Part shown: piece by piece, positions 11,275 to 21,111 of the stretch | Layout of the letters: every line of letters starts with the position of its first letter | How positions within the stretch are numbered: the first letter of the stretch is position 1 | Origin: Photobacterium profundum SS9 | GTDB taxonomy: Bacteria > Pseudomonadota > Gammaproteobacteria > Enterobacterales > Vibrionaceae | Reading direction: 5' to 3' | Length of the DNA: 64,000 bases | Assembly: GCF_000196255.1 (NCBI RefSeq) | Contig: NC_006370.1 | Coordinates: 1,332,187 to 1,396,186, forward strand | Position numbers and translations under genes: made by a program | The notes under the pieces: generated by a model | What the model saw: the letters and a program-made list of their open reading frames with translations, nothing else | Database searches by the model: none | What the model was told of the DNA's origin: nothing

Positions 11275-12198
11275 ATGTCTAAATTCGCGATTATTTTTCC
11301 TGGGCAAGGTTCTCAGGCTGTTGGTATGTTGGCTGAACTTGCTGAACATTTTGATGTTGTTAAGCATACTTTTGCTGAAGCATCAGAAGTACTAGGTTAT
11401 GACTTATGGACATTGGTACAAAACGGACCTGCTGAAGATTTAAATCAAACCGATCGCACACAGCCTGCTTTATTAACAGCATCTGTTGCGATTTGGCGTG
11501 TATGGCAAGAACAAGGTGGTGAACAGCCCACAGTACTTGCAGGCCACAGCCTAGGTGAATATTCAGCATTAGTTTGTGCCGGTGTGATTGATTTTAAAGA
11601 AGCCATTAAATTAGTTGAACTTCGTGGTCAATTAATGCAAGAAGCAGTACCTGCTGGTGTGGGTGCAATGTCTGCAATTATCGGTTTGGATAATGATTCA
11701 ATTGCGAAAGCATGTGAAGCAGCAGCACAAGACCAAATCGTTTCTCCGGTTAACTTTAACTCACCGGGTCAGGTTGTGATTGCGGGTAATAAAGATGCGG
11801 TTGAGCGTGCAAATGTACTGTGTAAAGAAGCTGGCGCGAAGCGTGCACTTCCACTGCCAGTATCAGTGCCTTCACACTGTGCATTGATGAAGCCAGCAGC
11901 TGATAAGCTAGCCGTGGCATTAGAAGCAATTGAATTTAATACGCCTTCTATTCCAGTGATCAACAATGCCGATGTGCAGACAGAGAGCGATCCTGCTGCA
12001 ATTAAACTCGCACTTGTTAAGCAATTATATGGGCCTGTTCGTTGGACTGAGTCAGTAGAGCGCATGGCAAATGAAGGCATTGAACAACTGCTTGAAATGG
12101 GACCTGGTAAAGTACTTACTGGTCTAACAAAGCGTATTAATCGTGCATTATCGAGTGCTGTTGTGAATGATTCTGTAAGTTTAGAAGCCGCAAAATAA
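11275..12198 (+). CDS. fabD: Malonyl-CoA:ACP transacylase
   Basis: FabD moves malonyl groups from CoA to acyl carrier protein. The 307-residue protein begins with the FPGQGSQ motif, has the nucleophile elbow GHSLGEYSA with Ser92, and a histidine in VPSHCALM that pairs with it. Length and motifs match E. coli. It follows a 151-bp gap with AAAGGACTCTCGA before the ATG and precedes fabG by 23 bp. Confidence 0.97.
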   Translation: MSKFAIIFPGQGSQAVGMLAELAEHFDVVKHTFAEASEVLGYDLWTLVQNGPAEDLNQTDRTQPALLTASVAIWRVWQEQGGEQPTVLAGHSLGEYSALVCAGVIDFKEAIKLVELRGQLMQEAVPAGVGAMSAIIGLDNDSIAKACEAAAQDQIVSPVNFNSPGQVVIAGNKDAVERANVLCKEAGAKRALPLPVSVPSHCALMKPAADKLAVALEAIEFNTPSIPVINNADVQTESDPAAIKLALVKQLYGPVRWTESVERMANEGIEQLLEMGPGKVLTGLTKRINRALSSAVVNDSVSLEAAK

Positions 12199-12221
12199 GT
12201 ATTATTTAAAGAGGAAATACA

Positions 12222-12956
12222 ATGAGCCTGGAAGGTAAAGTTGCTCTAGTTACGGGTGCAAGCCGTGGTATTGGTCGTGCAATTGCTGAAATTTTGGTTG
12301 AGCGTGGCGCAACTGTTATTGGCACTGCAACGTCTGAAAGCGGCGCAGAAGCAATTAGCGCATATTTAGGTGATAAAGGTAAAGGTTTAGCCCTGAACGT
12401 GACTTCACCTGATTCCATTGCTGATACACTAAAGCAGATTAAAGATCAGTTCGGCGATATTGATATTTTGGTAAACAATGCGGGTATTACTCGTGATAAC
12501 TTGCTAATGCGTATGAAAGATGACGAATGGCAAGATATTATGGATACTAACCTAACATCTGTTTTCCGTCTTTCTAAAGCAGTGCTACGTGCCATGATGA
12601 AAAAACGCAATGGTCGTATCATCAGCATTGGCTCTGTTGTCGGAATGATGGGTAATGCAGGTCAGACTAACTATGCAGCGGCGAAGGCTGGTTTGATTGG
12701 TTTCACTAAATCTCTGGCGCGTGAAGTGGCATCTCGTGGTATTACCGTGAATGCGGTAGCACCAGGTTTTATTGAAACAGATATGACAAAAGCCCTGAAT
12801 GATGAGCAACGTGCTGCTACACTAGCAAATGTTCCTGCTGGTCGTTTAGGTGATCCGCGTGAAATTGCAGCAGCAGTTGCTTTTTTAGCTTCAGAAGATG
12901 CTGCTTATGTAACCGGTGAAACGTTACATGTTAACGGCGGCATGTACATGATTTAA
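12222..12956 (+). CDS. fabG: 3-oxoacyl-ACP reductase FabG
   Basis: The NADPH-dependent reductase carries out the first reduction of fatty acid elongation. It is a 244-residue short-chain dehydrogenase with TGASRGIG for cofactor binding, NNAGIT, the Ser of SIGSVVG and the YAAAK catalytic pair, ending HVNGGMYMI. Start ATG at 12222 follows AGAGGAAATACA. It is 23 bp after fabD. The following 159-bp gap before acpP contains a strong hairpin, so acpP may be expressed separately at a higher level. Confidence 0.97.
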   Translation: MSLEGKVALVTGASRGIGRAIAEILVERGATVIGTATSESGAEAISAYLGDKGKGLALNVTSPDSIADTLKQIKDQFGDIDILVNNAGITRDNLLMRMKDDEWQDIMDTNLTSVFRLSKAVLRAMMKKRNGRIISIGSVVGMMGNAGQTNYAAAKAGLIGFTKSLAREVASRGITVNAVAPGFIETDMTKALNDEQRAATLANVPAGRLGDPREIAAAVAFLASEDAAYVTGETLHVNGGMYMI

Positions 12957-12960
12957 TCAA

Positions 12961-13051
12961 AAAAGTTGCAATACTTGATGACGCAAGTCAAACTCGGCAT
13001 GTTTTCATGAAAAATCGTGGTTTGACCAGCAATGAGGGTCTTGCAACTTTT
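12961..13051 (+). terminator. Large nested hairpin between fabG and acpP (terminator or attenuator)
   Basis: Outer arms AAAAGTTGCAA (12961-12971) and TTGCAACTTTT (13041-13051) are perfectly complementary over 11 bp. Inside them GTCAAAC (12987-12993) pairs with GTTTGAC (13020-13026). The structure ends in a short T run. It may stop part of the fab transcription, or protect and tune the abundant acpP message. Function is inferred from position only. Confidence 0.5.
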
Positions 13052-13115
13052 GTAGTAATGAATAAACTACAGCAAATCGCATTAGCGAATTCTTGTTTTA
13101 AGGAAATATATTAGT

Positions 13116-13352
13116 ATGAGCAACATCGAAGATCGCGTAAGAAAAATCATCATTGAGCAACTAGGTGTGGACGAAGCAGAAGTTAAGAACGAAGCTTCTT
13201 TCGTTGACGATCTAGGTGCTGATTCACTAGATACAGTTGAACTAGTAATGGCTCTTGAAGAAGAATTCGATACCGAAATTCCTGACGAAGCAGCTGAAAA
13301 AATTACTACAGTTCAAGCTGCAATCGACTACGTAAACAGCGCTTCTGAGTAA
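13116..13352 (+). CDS. acpP: Acyl carrier protein
   Basis: A 78-residue acidic carrier that holds growing acyl chains on phosphopantetheine at Ser37 in the motif [10 protein letters not shown]. The sequence is nearly that of the E. coli protein. Start ATG at 13116 follows AAGGAAATATATT. It has a strong terminator 14 bp after its stop codon, so it probably also forms a short monocistronic message, as expected for one of the most abundant proteins in the cell. Confidence 0.98.
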   Translation: MSNIEDRVRKIIIEQLGVDEAEVKNEASFVDDLGADSLDTVELVMALEEEFDTEIPDEAAEKITTVQAAIDYVNSASE

Positions 13353-13366
13353 TAAAAGAACACCTC

Positions 13367-13396
13367 CAGGCGGTCACCATGACCGCCTGATTTTTT
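13367..13396 (+). terminator. acpP terminator
   Basis: A perfect 9-bp GC-rich stem, CAGGCGGTC with GACCGCCTG, loop ACCAT, followed by A and six T. Confidence 0.9.
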
Positions 13397-13436
13397 AAAG
13401 TCTGTTTTAATCCTCATTTCCCCGGAGAAATTAATC

Positions 13437-14678
13437 GTGTCAAAACGTCGTGTAGTTGTTACTGGCATGGGTATGCTAACTCCTGTTGGCAATTCGGTTG
13501 AATCTTCTTGGAAGGCTTTACTATCTGGTACTAGTGGTATTAGTACTATTGAGCATTTTGATGCTAGCTTATTTGCTACTCAGTTTGCTGGTATGATTAA
13601 AGACTTCAATCCTGAAGAATACATGACCAAAAAAGATGCCCGTAAAATGGATTTATTTATCCAATACGGCATTGCAGCTGGCGTGCAAGCATTTAAAGAT
13701 TCAGGTATTGAAGTAACAGAAGAGAACGCACACCGTATTGGTGTTGCTATCGGTTCTGGTATTGGTGGTCTTGGGCTTATCGAAGCTGGTCATCAAGCCC
13801 TTATGGAGAAAGGACCGCGCAAAATTAGCCCGTTCTTTGTTCCATCAACAATTGTAAATATGATTGCTGGTCACATGTCTATCATGCATGGCCTACGCGG
13901 TCCTAACATCGCTATTTCTACGGCTTGTACTACTGGCCTTCATAATATTGGCCATGCAGCACGTATGATTGCATATGGTGATGCTGACGCAATGCTAGCT
14001 GGCGGTGCTGAAAAAGCATCTACTGAGCTAGGCATGGGTGGCTTTGCGGCTGCTAAAGCGTTATCAACTCGCAATGATGATCCACAAGCGGCTTCTCGCC
14101 CTTGGGACAAAGACCGTGACGGTTTTGTTCTGGGTGATGGCGCAGGCGTGATTGTTGTCGAAGAATACGAACACGCTAAAGCGCGTGGCGCAACAATCTA
14201 CGCTGAACTTGTTGGTTTTGGTATGAGTGGTGATGCTTATCACATGACTTCACCAAGTCCTGATGGTTCGGGTGGCGCTTTGGCAATGGAAGCAACACTG
14301 CGTGATGCGGGTATCAATGCTGATAAAATTGGCTATATTAACGCTCACGGTACATCAACACCTGCAGGTGACGCAGCTGAAACGCGTGGTATCAAGCGCG
14401 CTATGGGTACTGCAGCTGATGATGTATTAGTATCATCAACAAAATCGATGACTGGTCACCTGTTAGGTGCGGCGGGTTCTGTTGAAGCCATTATTTCTAT
14501 TATGTCTCTTGTTGATCAGGCTGTACCGCCAACGATTAACTTAGATAACCCTGATGAAGGCTGTGACCTTGATTATGTAGCCGGTGAAGCTCGCCAAGTT
14601 AAGAACCTTGAGTACTCTCTGTGTAACTCATTTGGTTTTGGCGGTACAAACGGCTCGCTACTATTCAAGAAAATTTAA
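13437..14678 (+). CDS. fabF: Beta-ketoacyl-ACP synthase II
   Basis: FabF elongates fatty acids and sets the cis-vaccenate content, which matters for membrane fluidity in cold water. The 413-residue protein has Cys164 in TACTTG, the histidines in NAHGTSTP and SMTGHLLG, and the C-terminal SFGFGGTNG. It uses a GTG start at 13437, fixed by the SKRRVVVTG beginning shared with E. coli and by GGAGAAA upstream. It follows the acpP terminator by 40 bp, so read-through or a local promoter drives it. Confidence 0.97.
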   Translation: MSKRRVVVTGMGMLTPVGNSVESSWKALLSGTSGISTIEHFDASLFATQFAGMIKDFNPEEYMTKKDARKMDLFIQYGIAAGVQAFKDSGIEVTEENAHRIGVAIGSGIGGLGLIEAGHQALMEKGPRKISPFFVPSTIVNMIAGHMSIMHGLRGPNIAISTACTTGLHNIGHAARMIAYGDADAMLAGGAEKASTELGMGGFAAAKALSTRNDDPQAASRPWDKDRDGFVLGDGAGVIVVEEYEHAKARGATIYAELVGFGMSGDAYHMTSPSPDGSGGALAMEATLRDAGINADKIGYINAHGTSTPAGDAAETRGIKRAMGTAADDVLVSSTKSMTGHLLGAAGSVEAIISIMSLVDQAVPPTINLDNPDEGCDLDYVAGEARQVKNLEYSLCNSFGFGGTNGSLLFKKI

Positions 14679-14742
14679 GACTTTCCTCTTTAGATATCTA
14701 AAGTGAGTGGTCAGGAAAAATTAGCGATAACCTGATATTATG

Positions 14743-14776
14743 AACGACCCGGTGTTTACATCGGGTCGTTTTTTTA
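14743..14776 (+). terminator. fabF terminator
   Basis: AACGACCCG pairs with CGGGTCGTT around a 10-base loop, followed by a run of T. It closes the fab block before pabC. Confidence 0.88.
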
Positions 14777-14810
14777 TATGTATTTAATTTTGCCGTGAAG
14801 AATTTTCAAT

Positions 14811-15620
14811 ATGGTACTGGTCAATGGAACGGAACAATCCTGCATTTCGATAAGTGATCGATCCGCTCAATATGGCGATGGTAGTTTTACTACTGTGCTG
14901 ATTAAGCAAGGTAAACCGCTATTGTGGCGATTGCATCTTCAGCGATTACAAAAAAATGTACGAACATTCCGGATCTCTGCACCTAATTGGGATGAAGTTA
15001 CTCAGCAGGTATATCAACAAGCTAAACAATATTCAGACAAAGGCGTCGTCAAAGTCGTTATCAGCCGGGGCGAAGGTGGGCGAGGGTATAGTCCAGCGGG
15101 GTGTGCTGATACACAGGTCATCATTTCTGATTTTGATTGGCCAAAGCATTATGTTGAATGGCAGCAAGATGGCATTGAATTGGGTGTTTGCCAGCAACGT
15201 CTTGGGCTTGTGCCGATGCTTGCTGGGTTTAAGCATCTTAACCGACTTGAACAAGTGCTATTAAAGCAAGAAGTCGATGATAGCGGTTGGTTGGATGCTG
15301 TTGTTCTTGATGTTAATGGACATGTAATGGAAGCGACAGCGTCGAATATTTTCTGGCGGTGTGAAAATACCGTATATACACCTGAGCTTGATATGTCAGG
15401 TGTACATGGTGTGATGCGAGCACATGTACTGGAATTGCTAGATAGCACTGAGTATTGTGTTGAGTTTGTCAAAACATCGTTAGAGTCATTGCTTTGTGCT
15501 GATGAAATATTTATTACTAATGCGCTCATGGCATTGGTGCCAATTAAAAAGATTAATGAAAATGAATTCTCTGAGCGAATATTGCTCAGCGCTTTAAACA
15601 AGAGGTTGTATACGTGCTAA
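14811..15620 (+). CDS. pabC: Aminodeoxychorismate lyase
   Basis: A PLP enzyme of fold type IV that turns aminodeoxychorismate into p-aminobenzoate and pyruvate for folate synthesis. The 269-residue protein keeps the family start LVNG and SDRSAQYGDG, the lysine-bearing segment FKHLNRLEQVL, and EATASNIF. Start ATG at 14811 has only a weak ribosome binding site (GTGAAG). Its end overlaps mltG by 7 bp, so the two are translationally coupled. The gene order pabC-mltG-tmk-holB-ycfH is the standard one. Confidence 0.95.
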   Translation: MVLVNGTEQSCISISDRSAQYGDGSFTTVLIKQGKPLLWRLHLQRLQKNVRTFRISAPNWDEVTQQVYQQAKQYSDKGVVKVVISRGEGGRGYSPAGCADTQVIISDFDWPKHYVEWQQDGIELGVCQQRLGLVPMLAGFKHLNRLEQVLLKQEVDDSGWLDAVVLDVNGHVMEATASNIFWRCENTVYTPELDMSGVHGVMRAHVLELLDSTEYCVEFVKTSLESLLCADEIFITNALMALVPIKKINENEFSERILLSALNKRLYTC

Positions 15621-16627
15621 AGAAGTTGTTCATTGTTGTACTGATACTGGGTGTGTTTGTAGCAGGTGTTGCAGGCTGGTCGTATCAACAGGTTAACCAG
15701 TCTCTTGAACAGCCTGTGATTAATCAAGAAGATGTACTTTTAACGGTAACACCTGGAACCAGTTTTCGAGGGTTGCTGAATCAATTAGCGAATGCTGACG
15801 TTGTAACACCATCAAAATGGACACGTTGGATTGGTCGTTTAGAGCCTAAGCTTACACATATTAAAGCGGGTACATATTTGATCATGCCAGATCAAAATCT
15901 GCGAGAAGTGCTTGGATTAGTCACATCAGGAAAAGAGCATCAGTTTTCTATTACTCTCGTTGAAGGTGACCGATTTGTTGATTGGCTAGAGCAATTAAGA
16001 ACATCACCAGCTGTTGTGCATGCAAGTGAAGGTATGTCAGAAGCAGATATTGCTCAAGCCATTGGCGCGACAAAGATAAATAAGCTTGAAGGTTACTTAT
16101 TGCCTGAAACCTATAATTATACGGCGGGTACGTCTGATCTTGAGTTATTAAAACGCGCGTACAATAAGATGACGGCTTTACTTGATACGGCATGGCAAGC
16201 TCGTGATAACGATGTGCCATTAAAGTCGGCTTATGAAGCCTTAATTATGGCCTCGATTATTGAAAAAGAAACGGCCGTTGATACTGAACGAACTTTGGTT
16301 TCTTCAGTATTTATGAACCGCTTAAATAAAGGCATGCGCCTTCAAACAGACCCAACGGTTATTTACGGTATGGGTGATAAATATGAAGGTAACATTCGTA
16401 AACGCGATTTACGCACGCCAACACCTTATAACACGTATACCATTTTTGGTTTGCCCCCAACGCCAATCGCAATGCCGAGTAAGGCATCTGTTTTAGCGGC
16501 GGTAAACCCAGAAACAAGTTCGTTTTACTATTTTGTGGCTGACGGTAAAGGCGGCCATAAATTTTCTAAATCGCTGGTAGAGCATAATCGTGCTGTACGC
16601 GCTTATTTAAAGACGTTAAGAAACTGA
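15614..16627 (+). CDS. mltG: Endolytic murein transglycosylase MltG
   Basis: An inner-membrane enzyme that cuts nascent glycan strands and limits their length. The 337-residue protein has one N-terminal membrane segment (about residues 5-23), a LysM-like region and the YceG catalytic domain, with the expected catalytic Glu in [10 protein letters not shown] and the [11 protein letters not shown] segment. The start is GTG at 15614, inside the end of pabC, after AAGAGGTTGTATAC. Its stop TGA overlaps the tmk ATG in TGATG. Confidence 0.95.
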   Translation: MLKKLFIVVLILGVFVAGVAGWSYQQVNQSLEQPVINQEDVLLTVTPGTSFRGLLNQLANADVVTPSKWTRWIGRLEPKLTHIKAGTYLIMPDQNLREVLGLVTSGKEHQFSITLVEGDRFVDWLEQLRTSPAVVHASEGMSEADIAQAIGATKINKLEGYLLPETYNYTAGTSDLELLKRAYNKMTALLDTAWQARDNDVPLKSAYEALIMASIIEKETAVDTERTLVSSVFMNRLNKGMRLQTDPTVIYGMGDKYEGNIRKRDLRTPTPYNTYTIFGLPPTPIAMPSKASVLAAVNPETSSFYYFVADGKGGHKFSKSLVEHNRAVRAYLKTLRN

Positions 16628-17256
16628 TGACTGCTAAATTTATTGTAATTGAAGGCCTTGAAGGCGCAGGTAAAAGTACCGCTATTCAACAAGTGATCGA
16701 TGCTCTTGCTGCACATGGTATTGAAAACCCAGAATCGACGCGTGAGCCAGGGGGAACACCATTAGCAGAACAAATGCGCGCGTTGATAAAAGAAGGGCAC
16801 CCAGACGAGCCATTAACCGATATGGCAGAGCTACTTTTGTTATATGCCGCTCGTATTCAGTTGGTCGATAATATTATCAAACCTGCTTTAGCCGAAGGTC
16901 GCTGGGTCGTTGGTGATCGTCACGATATGTCATCACAAGCTTACCAAGGTGGTGGCCGTGGTTTTGATAAAGCCTTGATGGAAAACTTGCGTGATACCGT
17001 GTTAGGTGACTTTTGCCCTGACTTAACGATTTATATGGATATTGACCCAATACTTGGACTAGAACGTGCGCGTGGTCGTGGCGAGCTAGATCGTATCGAG
17101 AAAATGAATGTGGATTTCTTCCATAGAGCGCGTGCTCGTTTCCTTGAACTATCAGAAAATAATCCTAAAGTGATCATTATTGATGCTGGTCAGTCATTAG
17201 AAAATGTAACAAGCGATCTGAAGCAAGCATTAAATCACTGGTTGGAGAAGCAATGA
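16627..17256 (+). CDS. tmk: Thymidylate kinase
   Basis: Phosphorylates dTMP to dTDP for DNA synthesis. The 209-residue protein shows the P-loop [10 protein letters not shown], the DR(H) pair in [18 protein letters not shown] and the lid-region [10 protein letters not shown]. Its start overlaps the mltG stop and its stop overlaps the holB start (ATGA), so translation of the three is coupled. Confidence 0.97.
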   Translation: MTAKFIVIEGLEGAGKSTAIQQVIDALAAHGIENPESTREPGGTPLAEQMRALIKEGHPDEPLTDMAELLLLYAARIQLVDNIIKPALAEGRWVVGDRHDMSSQAYQGGGRGFDKALMENLRDTVLGDFCPDLTIYMDIDPILGLERARGRGELDRIEKMNVDFFHRARARFLELSENNPKVIIIDAGQSLENVTSDLKQALNHWLEKQ

Positions 17257-18233
17257 TGCTCTATCCCTGGCATGAAGCACTATGGCAAAGCTGGCAGCAG
17301 CTGTTAATACAGGGACGCTTGCACCATGCAATTTTATTACTTGCCCCCAAAGGTACTGGGCGGGAGGTTTTAGGGCAACAATTAGCGCAAACTGTGCTTT
17401 GTAATAACTGTGACTCTGAGCCCTGCGGTGTTTGCCACAGTTGCAAATTGTTTGCTGCAGGCACACATCCAGACTTTCACCTTATTCAGCCAGAGCAAGA
17501 AGGTAAACAGATTGGTGTTGATGCTGTCAGGCAATGTAATCGCTGGGCAATGGAAACATCTCATTTGGCAGGGCAACGCGTTATCATGATTGACTGTGCT
17601 GATTCAATGGGTGAAGCGGGTGCTAACGCTATCTTGAAAACATTGGAAGAGCCGCCATCAGGATGTCAGTTTATTTTAACGGCACAGTCGCTGGATAGTT
17701 TATTACCGACTATTGTAAGCCGTTGTAATAAATGGCGTATTGAAACCCCTGACGAGCAGTTTGTGAAGCAGTGGGTAGAAAAGCAATTAATGCAAACGAT
17801 CAAGATTGAATCTATTCGTTTGAATGCGTGTGCACCGTTAGCAACACAGCAGTTTATTGAGCAAGGAATGGACATTCGCCATAATCATTTGAATGAAGCA
17901 TTTGTTGCTTTTTTACAGCCACCGCATATTGGCATTTATGATGTTGTATCACTGTGTATCAGTGAAGGTATCGTCAGTATGAAGTGGTTAAGCTACTTTC
18001 TCGTTGATTGTATTAAGTTTCAACAGGGTGTTACTGGTTATTTAACGCATAGTGAATCTATCGACAAGATTCAATCAGTAGCACAAGCAGTACCTTCAAC
18101 TATTCTGATACAGCAGGTTCGAAAAATTAACGAACTACATCGAAAATTAGAGAAGCACAGTGGCTTAAATATTGAATTACTCATTGTTGAGTGGTTAACA
18201 GGATTTATTGGAGGAAATAACCGTGTTAGTTGA
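17253..18233 (+). CDS. holB: DNA polymerase III delta-prime subunit
   Basis: A clamp-loader subunit of the replisome. The 326-residue protein starts [11 protein letters not shown] like E. coli HolB, has a zinc-binding cluster CNNC..CGVCHSC, the SRC motif (VSRCNKW) that reaches into the neighbouring ATP site, and no functional P-loop, as is normal for delta-prime. Two adjacent ATG codons (17253 and 17256) could start it; GGAGAAGCA precedes them. Its 3' end overlaps the ycfH start by 11 bp. Confidence 0.94.
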   Translation: MMLYPWHEALWQSWQQLLIQGRLHHAILLLAPKGTGREVLGQQLAQTVLCNNCDSEPCGVCHSCKLFAAGTHPDFHLIQPEQEGKQIGVDAVRQCNRWAMETSHLAGQRVIMIDCADSMGEAGANAILKTLEEPPSGCQFILTAQSLDSLLPTIVSRCNKWRIETPDEQFVKQWVEKQLMQTIKIESIRLNACAPLATQQFIEQGMDIRHNHLNEAFVAFLQPPHIGIYDVVSLCISEGIVSMKWLSYFLVDCIKFQQGVTGYLTHSESIDKIQSVAQAVPSTILIQQVRKINELHRKLEKHSGLNIELLIVEWLTGFIGGNNRVS

Positions 18234-18999
18234 TTCACATTGTCACCTGGACAAACTAGATTACGAGCAACTCCATACAGGCATTGATGATGTGTTAGCT
18301 AAAGCTAAAGATCGTGGTGTAGAGTACTTTTTATCGGTTGGCGTTACGCTGAAAAGTTTTCCAGCAATGATGGAAATGATTGAACCTTATAGCAATGTTT
18401 TTGCATCGTGTGGTGTTCATCCACTCGATATTGAAGAAGGGTTTAATTTCGACCAATTGAAAGTGTTTGCTCAGCACGATCGTGTTATTGCAATTGGCGA
18501 AACGGGGCTAGATTACCATTATCAACCTGAATTGGCAGGGCAGCAGCAAGAAATATTTCGTGAGCATGTGCGTTTAGCGGTTGAATTGAATAAACCACTC
18601 ATTATTCATACCCGCATGGCACGTGAAGATACAATGCGAATTTTACGTGAAGAAGGCGCAGAGAAGTGTGGTGGCGTTCTGCATTGTTTCACTGAAAGCC
18701 TCGAAATGGCACAAGAGGCGATTGAGCTTGGCTTTTATATCTCGATATCGGGCATTGTAACGTTCAATAAAGCGAGTGAACTTAAAAACGTAGTCAGTAG
18801 CTTGCCGTTAGAGCGTTTATTGGTTGAAACGGACTCACCTTACCTTGCTCCAATCCCTTATCGCGGTAAGCAGAATCAGCCTGCGTATGTTCGTGAAGTT
18901 GCACAAAATATCGCGTTACTAAAAGGAGTATCTGTCGAAGAAGTTGAAAAAGTCACGACAAATAACTTCTTCAACCTTTTTTCGCGAGCCGAAAGATAG
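18223..18999 (+). CDS. ycfH: TatD-family metal-dependent deoxyribonuclease YcfH
   Basis: A 258-residue TIM-barrel metallohydrolase. Metal ligands are visible in DSHCHLD, GETGLDYH, HTR, LHCFTES and ETDSPYLAP. I chose the GTG at 18223, preceded by a clean GGAGG at 18210-18214 with 8-base spacing; it gives the start MLVDSHCHL shared with E. coli YcfH. A longer reading frame from a TTG at 18208 would swallow this ribosome binding site and is less likely. It closes the pabC-mltG-tmk-holB operon and is followed by a terminator. Confidence 0.94.
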   Translation: MLVDSHCHLDKLDYEQLHTGIDDVLAKAKDRGVEYFLSVGVTLKSFPAMMEMIEPYSNVFASCGVHPLDIEEGFNFDQLKVFAQHDRVIAIGETGLDYHYQPELAGQQQEIFREHVRLAVELNKPLIIHTRMAREDTMRILREEGAEKCGGVLHCFTESLEMAQEAIELGFYISISGIVTFNKASELKNVVSSLPLERLLVETDSPYLAPIPYRGKQNQPAYVREVAQNIALLKGVSVEEVEKVTTNNFFNLFSRAER

Positions 19000-19012
19000 G
19001 TTTTATAAAAAG

Positions 19013-19034
19013 GGAGCTTTTAGCTCCATTTTTT
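19013..19034 (+). terminator. ycfH operon terminator
   Basis: GGAGCT pairs with AGCTCC around a TTT loop, followed by A and six T. It closes the long plus-strand block. Confidence 0.8.
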
Positions 19035-19458
19035 AATGTTTTTAATTAATTGTTTTGAAAATTAAATTGTTAATTTAATTTTTGGTCTATAAATCGTCAC
19101 TTTCTGCGATTTATATACCGAAAGTATCTTCGTTACGTAAAATAACATGAATTACAAAGCTGAAATTTTATTACATCTTTTGTTTGTCTTTTTTTTTGTT
19201 GTATTTTTCATTTTATTCAATGTGTTAGTTTTATTTTTGTTTGTTTTTTTTGTGATCGCCTATTGTGATCGGTACTTGATTTTGAAATTAAATTTCATGC
19301 TGCATTAGCATTCTTGGTTGCCATCAAGTTATATTTAGCACCGCATTTTATACTAAGTGCCGAAAGAAAAAGAAAGTGGTGCTAGCATTATGGCTACGGG
19401 GGTATGTCGCTTGCACCCATTTGAAATCTAATTAAAACATCCCACTCAGGAGCACAAT
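19035..19458 (+). promoter_or_regulatory. ptsG upstream region with a perfect palindrome
   Basis: An AT-rich region of over 400 bp, including long T runs at 19180-19250. A perfect 15-bp palindrome, TGAAATT-A-AATTTCA, lies at 19283-19297 and could be an operator for the glucose PTS gene. A direct repeat TGTGATCG occurs at 19252 and 19264 but is not a CRP palindrome. No convincing -35/-10 pair was found. AGGAGCACAAT just before 19459 is the ribosome binding site. Confidence 0.4.
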
Positions 19459-20892
19459 ATGTTTAAGAACCTTTTTGCTAACCTGCAAAAAGTCGGTAAG
19501 GCGCTAATGTTGCCTGTATCGGTTTTGCCGGTAGCAGGTATTCTATTAGGCGTTGGCGCAGCAAACTTTAGCTGGTTACCCGACGTTGTTTCACAAGTTA
19601 TGGAACAAGCTGGTGGTTCTGTATTTGGTCAAATGCCACTACTATTTGCAGTAGGTGTTGCACTTGGTTTTACAAACAACGATGGTGTTGCTGGTCTAGC
19701 GGCTATTGTTGGTTACGGTATCATGGCTGCCACTCTGAAGGTTATGGCTAACCTGATGGGTCTTGAAAACATCGAAACAGGCGTACTTGGCGGTATTCTT
19801 GTTGGTGGTGTTGCGGCGTGGGCATTTAACCGCTTCTTCCGTATTCAACTTCCTGAGTACCTAGGCTTCTTTGCTGGTAAGCGTTTTGTTCCGATCATGA
19901 CAGGCTTCTGTTCTATCGGTCTTGCAATTCTTCTTTCTATTGTTTGGCCTCCAATTGGCGGCGCAATTGGCGCATTCTCTGATTGGGCTGCACACCAGAA
20001 CCCAACATTAGCATTCGGCATTTACGGTGTTGTTGAGCGTTCTCTAATCCCATTTGGTTTACACCATGTTTGGAACGTACCATTCTTCTTCGAAGCGGGT
20101 AGCTGTGTAAACGCTGCGGGTGAAGCGCGTACAGGTGTTCTAACTTGTTACTTAGAAGCAAATGAAGCAACTCGTCTTGCTGGTAACGGTTTCGGTCAGC
20201 TAGCTGGCGGTTACATGTTCAAGATGTTTGGTCTTCCTGCTGCTGCAATCGCAATCTGGCATTCAGCTAAGCCTGAAAACCGTGCGAAAGTTGGTGGTAT
20301 CATGGTTTCAGCTGCGCTGACTTCATTCCTAACAGGTATTACTGAACCAATCGAATTCTCATTCATGTTTGTTGCTCCTGTACTTTACGTAATCCACGCT
20401 TTCCTTGCGGGTTCTGCGTTCGTAATGACAAATATGCTGGGTATGGTACACGGTACTTCGTTCTCTCACGGTTTCATTGACTTCGTTGTTCTTTCTGCGA
20501 ACTCTCAAAAGTTATGGTTATTCCCTGTTATGGGTCTAATTTACGCTGCAATTTACTACGTAGTATTCCGCGTAGTTATTGCTAAGCTAGACTTGAAAAC
20601 GCCTGGTCGTGAAGACGAAGAAGAAAGTGATGCAGTTGTTGTTGGTGCTGGTTCAGAGATGGCTAAAGAATTAGTTCTCGCATTTGGTGGCAAAGACAAC
20701 ATCACTAACCTTGATGCATGTATTACACGTTTACGTGTATCTGTAGCAAGCATTGAGAATGTTGATCAAGATCGTCTTAAGAAGCTTGGCGCTGCAGGTG
20801 TTGTTATTGCAGGTAGTGGTGTTCAAGCTATCTTCGGTACTAAATCTGACAACCTAAAATCTGATATGGATGAGTGGATTCGTAATAATTAA
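19459..20892 (+). CDS. ptsG: Glucose-specific PTS permease EIICB
   Basis: Imports and phosphorylates glucose across the inner membrane. The 477-residue protein has an EIIC membrane domain (about residues 1-370, with [10 protein letters not shown] as the sugar-site motif) joined to an EIIB domain whose phosphorylated cysteine lies in DACITRLRV near residue 420. There is no EIIA domain, as in E. coli, so the soluble EIIA-Glc would supply phosphate. It is monocistronic with its own terminator. Confidence 0.96.
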   Translation: MFKNLFANLQKVGKALMLPVSVLPVAGILLGVGAANFSWLPDVVSQVMEQAGGSVFGQMPLLFAVGVALGFTNNDGVAGLAAIVGYGIMAATLKVMANLMGLENIETGVLGGILVGGVAAWAFNRFFRIQLPEYLGFFAGKRFVPIMTGFCSIGLAILLSIVWPPIGGAIGAFSDWAAHQNPTLAFGIYGVVERSLIPFGLHHVWNVPFFFEAGSCVNAAGEARTGVLTCYLEANEATRLAGNGFGQLAGGYMFKMFGLPAAAIAIWHSAKPENRAKVGGIMVSAALTSFLTGITEPIEFSFMFVAPVLYVIHAFLAGSAFVMTNMLGMVHGTSFSHGFIDFVVLSANSQKLWLFPVMGLIYAAIYYVVFRVVIAKLDLKTPGREDEEESDAVVVGAGSEMAKELVLAFGGKDNITNLDACITRLRVSVASIENVDQDRLKKLGAAGVVIAGSGVQAIFGTKSDNLKSDMDEWIRNN

Positions 20893-20916
20893 TACGACTC
20901 ACTAAATCTATAAATA

Positions 20917-20943
20917 AAAGGGAAGCTTCGGCTTCCCTTTTTT
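20917..20943 (+). terminator. ptsG terminator
   Basis: A perfect 10-bp stem AAAGGGAAGC/GCTTCCCTTT with the very stable TTCG tetraloop, ending in six T. Confidence 0.95.
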
Positions 20944-20975
20944 GATCCTGCTAAATAGTGCTGGTTTTGTACGCA

Positions 20976-21022
20976 TATACCCAAGTCACCTCAAGCCCAA
21001 TAAAACTCACCCTTTGGGAATG
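20976..21022. repeat. Truncated, rearranged copy of the 266-bp hairpin repeat
   Basis: The terminal arm TATACCCAAGTCACCTCAAG is followed directly by a segment (CCCAATAAAACTC..CCTTTGGGA) that is the reverse complement of an internal stretch of the full copy at 34705-34970 (bases around 34833-34855). It looks like a decayed, internally rearranged copy. Confidence 0.7.
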
Positions 21023-21111
21023 CCACAAGATTGGTATGCGATTAGGTGATTCTTCGTGATGGTATCAGATAAATAACACATGAAGACTTGTGCTACAGCG
21101 CCTGTATAAGG

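Noticed and set aside
19252..19271. CRP site upstream of ptsG
   Set aside because: TGTGATCG is repeated directly, not inverted; the TCACA half is missing.
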